Assembly (NCBI GenBank): GCA_024500155.1
Contig: CM044877.1
Span: 19,548,001-19,612,000, forward strand
Reading direction: 5' to 3'
From: Chenopodium formosanum
Taxonomy: Eukaryota > Streptophyta > Magnoliopsida > Caryophyllales > Amaranthaceae
DNA length: 64,000 nt
Shown: in pieces, positions 31,989 through 41,255 of the stretch
How positions within the stretch are numbered: the first letter of the stretch is position 1
Layout of the letters: each line of letters begins with the position of its first letter
The notes under the pieces: generated by a model
What the model was told of the DNA's origin: nothing
What the model saw: only the letters and a program-made list of their open reading frames with translations
Database searches by the model: none
Position numbers and translations under genes: made by a program

Positions 31989-32026
<38 letters not shown>

Positions 32027-32833
32027 ATGATTAATGTTCTTTTTGTTTTGCAGATTTGGTTGATGGAGCGTTTGGAATTATTTGAAGCCCCCGATGACAT
32101 TGAAAAGTATGGCCCTAACGACTTAGTCCGTAGGAAGAAGAATTATTCTGCGAACATGTCGTATGAAGATTGGAAAAATTTCTTTGCAAAGAGAGAATTT
32201 TCCATTCGTTGGGTGGTGCCTTGGTGGAGGCTTACTAGGATGGTTGGCACGAATGAAACACCATATTGTCGTGTTCCTAGTATCTCCAAACTGACCTTTT
32301 ACTGTCCCTCTCGACTGATGCGGCAGTATGGACTTGAACAAGTAATTCCACGCTATAACGATAGTCCTCGTGAAGTATCGTTGCATGAAAGTAACGTTCA
32401 CAAGTACGAGACTTATTGTATTGGAAGACCTTTGTGGATCGTTTCTGCAAGTGACCAAGCTCCTCCTCCTTTATCTAGTGCATACAAGGCATGGTTGAAC
32501 CCTAGAAGCAAGAGGGAACGATTCGGATCACGCAAGTCTGATGTGAAGAGTCGTCTTGGAGATAAGAAAGCTCCTCTTAAAGATCGCCTAGGTCCGAGAA
32601 CACAAGGAATTGAGTTTAAGACTCCTAAAATGCCAAGGAAGAAGACCTATGTGAAAGGAAAGGGTAAGGAAAAGATGGTGTATAGGGAAAAACAACCAAA
32701 AGGGTTCAAGAAAGGTGAAAGGGGCGAAAGCTCGGCTAGGGGTGTGACGGTTCGGGCTACAAAAGACACACTAATGGTGAGAGCCGACCTAATTGAGCAA
32801 GAGAAGGATGTTCCTAAAGAGAAGAGAGATTAG
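31263..32833 (+). CDS. DUF7745-like protein, two exons, intact, antisense to gag-pol
   Basis: Exon 1 is 31263-31886 and exon 2 is 32054-32833. The phase 0 intron has CAG/GTAAAA and TTTTGCAG ends, and the product is 467 aa. An in-frame ATG at 31212 could add 17 residues, but the start at 31263 matches the Element 1 copy. The protein has DYWSPETHCFKFDYDEICPL followed by EEFGAIFGFP, a pattern I associate with the plant transposon-linked DUF7745 group. Exon 2 opens WLMERLELF and ends in a very basic tail (KSDVKSRLGDKKAPLKDRLG, then Lys-rich), consistent with nucleic-acid binding. The family name is tentative; the function is unknown. Confidence 0.78.
31887..32053 (+). other. Intron of the DUF7745-like gene carrying palindromes and a poly-T tract
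   Basis: This 167-bp intron holds four CCGTG-type palindromic units (31906-31982) followed by a T run of about 35 nt (31991-32025). The corresponding Element 1 intron (about 20924-21012) is shorter and has neither. The palindromes therefore appear to have spread into the intron, but not into exons. Confidence 0.65.
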
Positions 32834-33122
32834 ATCAATAGTGCTTTGCATTTTATTATTTAATTTTTATTTAAAATAAGGCGTATGATGCCAATATTGT
32901 AATCGCATTTATTTTAATAATAATAGCGTATTTATTTCTTAAATAAAAATTACAATGACTTTTATATCTTATCCGAGTCAAGGAGTCGGACGCAATGGAA
33001 GAACAAAGTTAGAACAGGAAATTCGCAACAAATGTGCCAATAAATAAAACGGGAAATTAAAAAAACTGCCGTGTCACGGTCAAAAGGTCCCGTGACACGG
33101 TTGAAGTTCCCGCGTCACGGCA

Positions 33123-33164
<42 letters not shown>

Positions 33165-33225
33165 GCCGTGACACGGGATTTTCTCCCGTCAGACGGGAAT
33201 TCTTCCCGTGTCGCGGCATTTGTAC

Positions 33226-33259
<34 letters not shown>

Positions 33260-33415
33260 TTGCCGTGACGCAATGTTGAACCGGGCACATATTAAATCAA
33301 TGGAGGGAGTATTTTTTTTTATTTTAGTGTGGCCGGGCCCCCTTGAGGGGTTGCCTACGTATCCTAAAAAGGAATTAGGCCAGACGTAGCTCTATTGGGT
33401 CATGAACCCATGCGA
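32834..33415. other. Convergent spacer: palindrome cluster and post-integrase hairpin (Element 2)
   Basis: Seven palindromic units (33066-33270) are interrupted by two long T runs (33127-33156 and 33230-33254). At 33329-33390 on the minus strand is the conserved block with GCTACGT and ACGTAGG arms. This lies between the ends of the DUF7745-like gene (plus) and the integrase frame (minus). Confidence 0.65.
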
Positions 33416-35446
33416 CTAGGCGTAAAACTTTTTGAGTTGATCCAAGTTGGTTAAATTATAGAAGCCGTTACCGTCCATGTCTACCAATTGTGCCGCTCCG
33501 CCGGACAGAATGGCTTTAACAATGTACGGTCCTGACCAGTTTGGTCTGAATTTTCCTCTTGGATCTAACACATTTTTGCGGAGGGCCTTAAGCACTAGAT
33601 CACCCTCCTTGATGTTCCTGGTCTTGACTTTTTTATTAAAATGTCGTGCCATACGCTGTTGGTAGGTTTGGACATGATGCAAAGCTGCCAAGCGTTTTTC
33701 GTCAAGCAAGACCAGTTCGTCGTATCTTGCTCTAATCCAGTCGACTTCATCTAGTTGGCTTTCCAATGCGATTCGGAGAGAAGGTATCTCGAGCTCGATT
33801 GGTTGTACCGCTTCGACGCCATAGACCAAGGAAAAGGGGGTAGCCCCTGTCGATGTACGGACAGAGGTTCGATAACCCCAAAGGGCGAAATGTAGTTTAC
33901 TTGGCCAATCTTTATAATTTTCCGTCATTTTTTCGATGATGGTTTTCACGTTTTTGTTGGCCGATTCGACTGCTCCGTTTGTTTGTGGTCTGTAAGGTGA
34001 TGATCGATGATGTTTGATGTGATATTTCTGCAACAATTCCGCGCATTCGGCTTGGAAATGTGTTCCATTGTCACTGATCATCTCATGTGGTACCCCATAG
34101 CGGCATATAATATTTTTCTCAATGAATTGAGCTACATGTTTTGCTGTCAGTTTGGCATACGAGGCTGCCTCAACCCATTTGGTGAAGTAATCGATTGCTA
34201 CGAGAATGAATTCATGCCCCCCTTGTCCTGGTGGTGTGATTTTTCCAATGATGTCGATGCCCCAAGTGGAGAAAGGCCATGGAGAAGTATACGTGTAGAG
34301 AAGTGAAGGTGGAACATGCTGTAAGTTTGCATAGATTTGGCACTTCATACATTTCTTGACGTACTCGTGACAATCTCGCTCCATAGTAGTCCAATAGTAA
34401 CCTTGTCGTTGAATCTTTTGGACTAACATCTTTGCATTCATGTGAGTTCCACATATACCAGCATGAAGGTTTTCCATGGTTTTATGTGCTTCTTTTTTAG
34501 TTACACATAAGAGATTCCTTCCTGTTGCGGTTCTCTTATGGAGTTCTCCCCTGATGAGCACATACTGTGAGGCCAGGAGCCTCAAAGCACGGCGTGCCCT
34601 TTTATCAGTATTAGGAGGATACTCTGCTCTTGTCACATAATTGAGGATGTCTGTATACCATGGCTCTTCATCTTCTTCTTGTTCATCATCCAGTGCATGA
34701 ACATAAGCTGGTTCGTATCTTCTCTCTATGGTGAGTGGCATTCTGATCGTGTCAGCTGGAATTCGCACCATTGATGCTAACTTAGCTAGTGCGTCGGCGA
34801 ACTGGTTTTCTTCTCTTGGCAAATACGTATATTCTACTTCATCTAGTTGCTCCGTGAGAGTTTCCAGATGAGCTTGATACGTAGCGAGACTTTCACTCCT
34901 CACTTTCCATCTCTTAGAGATTTGGTTAATGATTAGTGAGGAGTCACCATAGATTCTGAGTTTCTTGATTCCCAAGGCGACAGCTGTTTCTAATCCCAAA
35001 ATGCATGCTTCATATTCTGCGGCATTATTGGTGACATCAAAGTCGAGCTTCATGGAGATTGGGATGTGTTCTTCATTGGGCGATACGAGCAAGACTCCCA
35101 CACCACACCCCTTTTGGTTTGAGGCTCCATCGAAATAGAGTGTCCAACTATCGTCTTCGGTCATGAGTAAATCTTCGTCAGGGAAATCGTACTCATCTTC
35201 TTCTTTTTCAGCTTCTTCTAGCGGAAAGTCTACTAAGAAGTCAGAAACTGCAGAACCTTTGATGGCCTTTTGTGGTACAAATCTCAAGTCAAATTGAGCT
35301 AGATTGACTATCCACCTTGATAATCTGCCGTTGAGTGTTGCTTTCTCGAACAAATATTTGAGAGGATCCATCTTAGATACGACATGCACTGTATGAGTGA
35401 GCATGTAATGTCTCAGTTTTGTGCGGCCCATACAAGTGCGAGACAC
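33416..35446 (-). CDS. Element 2 pol, 3' frame: second RNase H and integrase
   Basis: The 676-codon frame begins inside the first RNase H. The second RNase H has catalytic residues D106 (YFDGAS), E144 (NNAAEYEA), D168 (GDSS) and D218 (NQFADAL), the duplicated RNase H typical of Tat elements. Integrase follows. Its zinc finger has H328, H335, C366 and C369, and its core has D398, D459 and E494. The C-terminal part has GKFRPNWSGPYIV. All catalytic residues are present, so this half looks functional. The frame is displaced from the upstream pol frame by a missing base near 35425, so the first ATG is not expected to be a real start. Confidence 0.9.
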   Translation of the reverse strand: MSRTCMGRTKLRHYMLTHTVHVVSKMDPLKYLFEKATLNGRLSRWIVNLAQFDLRFVPQKAIKGSAVSDFLVDFPLEEAEKEEDEYDFPDEDLLMTEDDSWTLYFDGASNQKGCGVGVLLVSPNEEHIPISMKLDFDVTNNAAEYEACILGLETAVALGIKKLRIYGDSSLIINQISKRWKVRSESLATYQAHLETLTEQLDEVEYTYLPREENQFADALAKLASMVRIPADTIRMPLTIERRYEPAYVHALDDEQEEDEEPWYTDILNYVTRAEYPPNTDKRARRALRLLASQYVLIRGELHKRTATGRNLLCVTKKEAHKTMENLHAGICGTHMNAKMLVQKIQRQGYYWTTMERDCHEYVKKCMKCQIYANLQHVPPSLLYTYTSPWPFSTWGIDIIGKITPPGQGGHEFILVAIDYFTKWVEAASYAKLTAKHVAQFIEKNIICRYGVPHEMISDNGTHFQAECAELLQKYHIKHHRSSPYRPQTNGAVESANKNVKTIIEKMTENYKDWPSKLHFALWGYRTSVRTSTGATPFSLVYGVEAVQPIELEIPSLRIALESQLDEVDWIRARYDELVLLDEKRLAALHHVQTYQQRMARHFNKKVKTRNIKEGDLVLKALRKNVLDPRGKFRPNWSGPYIVKAILSGGAAQLVDMDGNGFYNLTNLDQLKKFYA

Positions 35447-38400
35447 AATTTCTCGAGTGGCGTGTATCGCGTCTCATATCCTTGGAGTTTCTTGCTCAGG
35501 TAATAGATTGCATTCTCCTTGCTTTCGATCTCTTGTGCTAGCATCGCCCCCATCGTTTCTCTTGTGACCGTAAGGTAGAGTCGAAGAGGAAAGTCAGGTA
35601 TTGCCGGCGCTAGCACGGGTGGATTTGCCAAATAATCTTTGATTTTGTCGAAAGCCTTTTGGCAGTCATTATCCCATGTGACTGGGACATTCTTCTTAAG
35701 CTTCTTGAATATAGGTTCGCATATCGCTGTGAGCTTTGATATGAACCTACTTATGTACTGCAACCTTCCAATGAAGCCTCGAATCTCCTTCTCATTTTTG
35801 GGTGGTGGCATGGCCATGATCGCTTTTACTTTTGAAGGATCTATTTCAATCCCTCGAGAACTGATCACATATCCAAGTAATTTGCCTGATGTGACTCCGA
35901 ATGCACATTTTGCTGGATTTAATCTCATGTTGTACTTACGGAGTCTTGCAAAAAACTTGCGAAGTGCGACAATATGACCTGGGCGATCCTTAGACTTGAC
36001 AATCATATCATCGACATAGACCTCCACCTCTTTATGCATCATATCATGTAAGAGTGCTGTAGCTGCTCTTTGGTAGGTGGCACCCGCGTTTTTCAACCCG
36101 AATGGCATTACCGTATAGCAATATGTACCCCACTGTGTGATGAATGTGGTTTTTTCCATGTCTTCTTCGGCCATCAGTACTTGATTATATCCGGCGTAAC
36201 CATCCATGAATGACAGGAGTGCATGATTTGCTGTATTATCGACCAGAATGTCAATATGAGGTAGAGGGAACCCATCTTTTGGGCTTGCTTTATTGAGATC
36301 CCTGTAATCAACACACATTCTGACCCTTCCGTCCTTCTTTGGAACTGGGACCACATTTGCTATCCATTCCGGATACTTGGATACTCTGATGAAACCTGCG
36401 GCCAATTGCTTCCTGATTTCTTCTTTGATTTTGAGAGCCACATCTGGTTTCATTCGGCGCAGCTTTTGTTTGACAGGCTTCATACCTGGGATGAGTGGTA
36501 TCGTGTGCTGAGCTATATCCCTGTCAATTCCTGGCATATCTTGGTATGACCAAGCAAATACATCAACAAATTCACTAAGCAAGTTAATTAGCTCTTTGCG
36601 TTCATCTTGACTTAGCGTTAATCCAATTTTTACTTCTTTAACAGTCGTATCATTGGAAATATTAACTGTTTCTGTATCTTCGATAACTGCTGTTTTATTT
36701 TCATGTTCTTCCATTGCTTTTATTATTTCTTTGTTATTTTTATCATTAGCAAAGCAATATTGATCAGGGCTAGGGAAATGGCACACATCGTAAGCAAAGG
36801 TATTCATTTTATTGAATTCACTGACTAAAACATCAAGAGAGGTAAGGTCAGCTGCGACCTCACCAAAATTATTAGGACTAGAAAGATAAGGCTCAACAAG
36901 AGACTCAGGGCTGAATTCTATAGCAGAAAGAGGGTCGGCCTCAAACTCTAAGGACTCATCTACAGACTTAGACTCAGACTCGGACTCGGACCCAGATGAT
37001 TCAGACTCATCAAACATAGGACCCTCGCCAGCGGTTATTTCCAACTTCTCTCCACTTGGCGTAGTGATCCTCAATGTCTTGCGCCATCCCCTTGAAATGT
37101 TGTCAGCTTGGACGATTAACTCGGAGGGGTCAAACTCTTTGTTTGCTATGACCGCTTGAACGAGCTCAGAGTTATCATTGCAGACCGGCTTGGATTCATT
37201 TTTCTCCATTCCAAAAAGAAGATTAATTCCCAGATCATCAGTGTTCAGCTTGGCTGACTTTTCGACTGTGGAGAGTTCTTCATCGAGGAAGTCACAATCG
37301 AGGAATACTTCAAATCCTGGTTCACGTATCCCATCATGGACAAATGGCTCGGGGAATTCATAGCATGGGAAGTCTTCCCCTTCTTTGATGTACTGGCCAT
37401 TGAGAGTGAACGGATATGGATCCATGGCCATTTCTGTCTTCGTGATTCGAGCATTGTTGCGAGCCTTCAATTTCAAGGCGGCCTGTTTCAAGTCTTCCTT
37501 TGTTGGTTCGAATCCTAAGCCAAAAGTATCCTTCTTGATTGCACCAGGATGGCCCCAAGATTTAGCCATTTTCTTCTTGAGCCCAAGGGTCATTCCAGGA
37601 AAATGACCTTGCTTCTTCAGAATGGCGTTGATACTAGTGTTTGAATAAGGATCAAAGTCGAGATGACACTTTTCCTCTTCTTCGATCGCAAGAACATCAT
37701 CTAAAGAAAAACCCCACAGATCTTCATCTTCTTCGTCGTGTTCAACATGGACGATAGGGGTATCAATAACTTGAATGCGCATAGGAGAAGCATCGATAGT
37801 AATCGGAATTCCTCCCACTATGGCTTTCACTTTCTGGTGGAGCGACGAAGGAATCGCCTTTAACTCATGAAGCCAAGGGCGTCCTAACAACAGATTGAAA
37901 GAGGCCTTGATATCCACTACCTGAAACTTGGTGCGATGCTCAACGGTCCCAGTGGTTATATTCAGTATGATAGTACCCACGGCTTGACGGCGAGTATTAT
38001 CGTAAGCACGAATCCCCTGAGTGGAGGGAGTCAACTCTTCATTCTTTATACCCAACTTCTTTGCAGTACGAAGTGGGCACACATTGATTGCAGAGCCATT
38101 ATCAACCAGGCTCATAGGAACATTCATCTGCCTACACACCACAGTGAGGTGTAAGGCCTTATTATGTTGATCCCCTTCCGGGGGTAGATCCTTATCAGAA
38201 AAGGAAATCAGATTGCTGGTACTTGGCAGCTCAGTAGTGAGGAAGTTGACCAGTCCTTGGGGAGTCATGTCATCATCGACTCCTATCTTCACCAGAGCAT
38301 TCATTACAGCCTTTCGATGCTCGTGGGAAGTGGCCAAAAGCTTCCATACATTCATCTCCACCTTGGTTTTTTGTAGCTGTTTGACCACATCGCTATTCAC

Positions 38401-38910
38401 AGGGTCGATGGGATCAACTATCGGATCTGATTGTGGTGGAGGTGGGTTAGGTTGTTGCAACCGTCCACTTCTAGTGAGAACCTTGACCTCAAGGTCCCCC
38501 CAAACATCTTCACTGGTGTCGAGAGACGAACAGGCTATATCTTTGAGATAGATATCTTCATCATCACTATCCCAAATCCCATTCACTTCTTCGGTGTTTG
38601 AGATAAATACAACTTCTGGCAGAGGTTCATTCACAGGTTGAATGAGTATTGACGGATCAAAGGAGACTTCATCTCCCATGATAGCCAGAGCATCAGAAAG
38701 AGGACCTGTTTGAATGTTAGGCTTCTTGCCCCCCGGAGGGACAGGAAGTTGGTTAGCATCTATCAGGTCTTGGATTGCGTCTTTTAGCCTCCAACACTTC
38801 TCAGTGTTGTGACCTTTGCCTTGATGATACTTGCAATAAGCATTGGGGTCATAACTAGCGGTCCTGTTCTCAGGTCGAGGTTCTGGGAATGGTCCAATTG
38901 GCATAATCAA
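35413..38910 (-). CDS. Element 2 pol, 5' frame: zinc knuckle, protease, G-patch-like segment, reverse transcriptase, degenerate RNase H
   Basis: The 1,165-codon frame starts with a knuckle CKYHQGKGHNTEKC (CX2HX4HX4C) near residues 22-35. The aspartic protease motif LVDNGSAINV is near 266 with LLGRPWLHEL downstream. A G-patch-like GHFPGMTLG lies near 435. Reverse transcriptase spans roughly 790-1000 with VPKKDGRVRMCVDYRDLNKA and the catalytic YVDD near 963. The first RNase H lacks the usual first Asp (LYLTVT in place of a DAS motif), so it is probably inactive. The frame ends at a TGA where Element 1 reads on, explained by one missing base. Expressed as a polyprotein in intact relatives. Confidence 0.92.
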   Translation of the reverse strand: MIMPIGPFPEPRPENRTASYDPNAYCKYHQGKGHNTEKCWRLKDAIQDLIDANQLPVPPGGKKPNIQTGPLSDALAIMGDEVSFDPSILIQPVNEPLPEVVFISNTEEVNGIWDSDDEDIYLKDIACSSLDTSEDVWGDLEVKVLTRSGRLQQPNPPPPQSDPIVDPIDPVNSDVVKQLQKTKVEMNVWKLLATSHEHRKAVMNALVKIGVDDDMTPQGLVNFLTTELPSTSNLISFSDKDLPPEGDQHNKALHLTVVCRQMNVPMSLVDNGSAINVCPLRTAKKLGIKNEELTPSTQGIRAYDNTRRQAVGTIILNITTGTVEHRTKFQVVDIKASFNLLLGRPWLHELKAIPSSLHQKVKAIVGGIPITIDASPMRIQVIDTPIVHVEHDEEDEDLWGFSLDDVLAIEEEEKCHLDFDPYSNTSINAILKKQGHFPGMTLGLKKKMAKSWGHPGAIKKDTFGLGFEPTKEDLKQAALKLKARNNARITKTEMAMDPYPFTLNGQYIKEGEDFPCYEFPEPFVHDGIREPGFEVFLDCDFLDEELSTVEKSAKLNTDDLGINLLFGMEKNESKPVCNDNSELVQAVIANKEFDPSELIVQADNISRGWRKTLRITTPSGEKLEITAGEGPMFDESESSGSESESESKSVDESLEFEADPLSAIEFSPESLVEPYLSSPNNFGEVAADLTSLDVLVSEFNKMNTFAYDVCHFPSPDQYCFANDKNNKEIIKAMEEHENKTAVIEDTETVNISNDTTVKEVKIGLTLSQDERKELINLLSEFVDVFAWSYQDMPGIDRDIAQHTIPLIPGMKPVKQKLRRMKPDVALKIKEEIRKQLAAGFIRVSKYPEWIANVVPVPKKDGRVRMCVDYRDLNKASPKDGFPLPHIDILVDNTANHALLSFMDGYAGYNQVLMAEEDMEKTTFITQWGTYCYTVMPFGLKNAGATYQRAATALLHDMMHKEVEVYVDDMIVKSKDRPGHIVALRKFFARLRKYNMRLNPAKCAFGVTSGKLLGYVISSRGIEIDPSKVKAIMAMPPPKNEKEIRGFIGRLQYISRFISKLTAICEPIFKKLKKNVPVTWDNDCQKAFDKIKDYLANPPVLAPAIPDFPLRLYLTVTRETMGAMLAQEIESKENAIYYLSKKLQGYETRYTPLEKLCLALVWAAQN

Positions 38911-39957
38911 TCCCTTACTATGAAGGCGGTCATTCCCAAAGGCGTATAAATCCTCCTTTGCCTTTGGAATTTTTGAGGAGGAGCATTAAGGGCCAGCACA
39001 TCACTAATGTCGATGTTGTTGGTAGCATTATTGGGCTTAGAAGACGAAGAAGAAGGAGTGTCGTTCTTCTTGTTTTTCCAAGTGCTGTTGTTATTGTTGT
39101 TACCAACAGACTTCATCAGTTCATCTTCGATATTGATTCCAATATCGTATACAGCTTCAAAGGTACTTAAAGGCAGAAACTTCAAGTGTTGCTTGTATTT
39201 ATGCGTCAGATTGGAAATGAACAAGCGAACCATTTCTTTCTCCTTGGGAGGGTCTACCAGGAGTGCAGCTGTTTCTCTCCACCTACTTAGGTAAGTAGTG
39301 AAGCCTTCATTCTCTTTCTGTTTGAGAATGGAGAGTTCACGTTCAGAAGTCTTGGCCTGAATGTTGCACTTGTATCGGTTCATAAAGCTTTCAGCAACAT
39401 CTTCCCAGGTCGCGACATGCTTGGATTCTAGGGAATAGAACCACTGTTGACAGGCATGCTCTAAGGAAAGAGGAAACACCGTAGGGAAGAGAGTTACATC
39501 TACTCCCTTAAGAGCCATGGTTGTAGAAAAAGCCTTCAAATGGAACAACGGGTTATCAGTAGGCTTGAACTTGGGAATATCAGCAGTTGAAAATTTTTCA
39601 GGGAGTTTCTCTCTTATGGACGAGGAAGTGACAGGCTGTTCCACATAAGTGAACTCTTCTGAAATTTTACTCATCTGTTCCTTGATCTTGTCCATCGCAG
39701 CAGCGGTAACACTATTTTGCTTATCTTGCTCTACAGTGCTGACTCTAGTAGTGAGTGTCTGCATCATGTCAGTCAACCTTTCGATTGTCCTATTGAGGTT
39801 CTCAATGTCTTCCTTAGTGGCCATTGGTTGAAAGTAGACTGGAGACGGATCTTGTGGAAATGACTGAGGTGGTTTCCTTGTACGCCTTTTTAGTACGAGA
39901 GGTTGTTGCGATATGGACTCGCACCGTAATAATCTACCCTTACTTCTTGCCCAAGCG
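38907..39957 (-). CDS. Gag of Element 2
   Basis: The conventional start is the ATG of MATKEDIENL, near 39823. The frame is open further upstream to the predicted acceptor at 39957/39958, and A-W-A-R..GRL there matches the A-W-S-K..GRF of Element 1. The capsid domain has QQWFYSLESK and FMNRYKCNIQ, then LKQKENEGFTTYLSRW. A stretch of Asn/Ser low complexity precedes the end. The frame shifts shortly after YTPLGMT, where relatives continue in frame into the zinc knuckle. A small deletion of about 19 nt best explains it. Confidence 0.88.
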
Positions 39958-41234
39958 CTGTGACACCGAAACAAATGCACCTTTTAATGACCACACTTAA
40001 CCTTAACCCATCCGGATTAAAACAAAGAAAAGAAAAAATCGAAGTTCTACTTATTTTTTTTATTTTTTTTTTTAATAAATAAAAAGAAAAAAAAAAAAAA
40101 AGAACATGGGAGGATACCATCCGACTTACTCCGAAAAAAAAAACGACACAAAAAACGAAACTTCCCTAAAATACGGTCAAAAGTGATGTACGACATAACA
40201 TGTAGGTGATTAGGTGAGGTTATAGACGCGTGTTTTGACCATATAACTAGACACGACTTAATACCGGACGCAAAATCAAGAAAAAAGACTGACGGGACAC
40301 TTTCCTGGACACCGTGTCACGGTGCAGACTGGCGTGACACGGTTAAGACTAACCGTCAGACGGTAGTTTTTACCGTGTCACGGCACTGTTCACCGTGACA
40401 CGGCAAAAATTGCCGTGACACGGTGCACAGTTCCAGGTCATTTTTTTTTTTTAATCAATTTTAAGTCTGTACTAATTACTATGTGAGAAAAAACCCTTGG
40501 TCATGGGTCAAACAAAAAAAGCAAACACATTAGGGTTAGCACCGAACAAACACATAGCATGTAGGCACGATGATGTAAAAAAGTTCGCAACCTAAAGTCG
40601 AGGTCTATGTTCAACTATTGGTCAAGCTTTGGGTGTCAAAAAGGGTATCATGGTTAAGAGTTTGGACGCGTTAGCAAGGCAGCCTCCCTTGACGGTGTAT
40701 GCCAACGGGCGGCTCCGCGAGTTCGTGATGAAATCGAACTCGACTCCATGGTTTGGGTGGATTTAATAACTCGGGTGAACCCTTATTGCCATGAGCGTTT
40801 TTGGGTTGATAGAGCTTAAATCCCCCGGGGCTAAGACGTATGTAGAACACATACGTTTTTTCAGAAAAATCGAAGGAAGTCGACTGTGGAAAAAGAAAAT
40901 AGGTCACCGGACAGATTTTAGGACTGCCGTGACACGGCAGTAATTCCCGTGTCACGGTACAGTCTACCGTCAGACGGTACACTGTACCATGACACGGCAG
41001 ACTCTGCCGTGACACGGCAGTCAGAAAATCTGACTGGTGCCCTGTTTGCTTTTGCGCGCAACCGAGTTATTCAATTTTTCCTACGGGACAGACCTGAATG
41101 TGACGTTAAAACGTCTATGCAGATGCAAAAATGCAAAATTAATCACAGGAATATTTTTTCAAGAATCTTTCAAGTCTCATCCACTCATCTTAATTAAATA
41201 CCGATCACTCAAATCGATAAATAATTAAGAATCC
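39958..41234 (-). other. Leader of Element 2 with two palindrome clusters
   Basis: This is noncoding. Palindrome groups lie at 40312-40432 and 40925-41015, matching the two groups in the leaders of Elements 1 and X. The segment at about 40680-40840, with CCATGGTTTGG, is the conserved leader block. The gag-proximal end is a predicted splice acceptor GTGTCACAG/CGCTTGG at 39958. Confidence 0.65.
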
Positions 41235-41252
41235 TCCCCAGTGGAGTCGCCA
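41235..41252 (-). other. Primer-binding site of Element 2
   Basis: TGGCGACTCCACTGGGGA on the minus strand lies 3 nt after the 5' LTR. It is the intact form of the site seen mutated in Element X. tRNA-Arg is the primer reported for Ogre/Tat. Confidence 0.88.
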
Positions 41253-41255
41253 AAT

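Noticed and set aside
32834..33330. Small frames over T runs at 33071-33389
   Set aside because: These encode runs of Phe from T tracts and palindromes. They are low-complexity artefacts.
35413..35446. Programmed -1 frameshift joining the two pol frames
   Set aside because: The site GCACAAAACTGA is not a canonical slippery heptamer, and Element 1 shows continuous frame there. A 1-nt deletion is simpler.
38907..38950. Natural gag/pol frame boundary in Element 2
   Set aside because: In Elements 1 and X the region from the TP(L/M/I)G box to the knuckle is one frame. Element 2 lacks several residues exactly at the shift, so a deletion is more likely.
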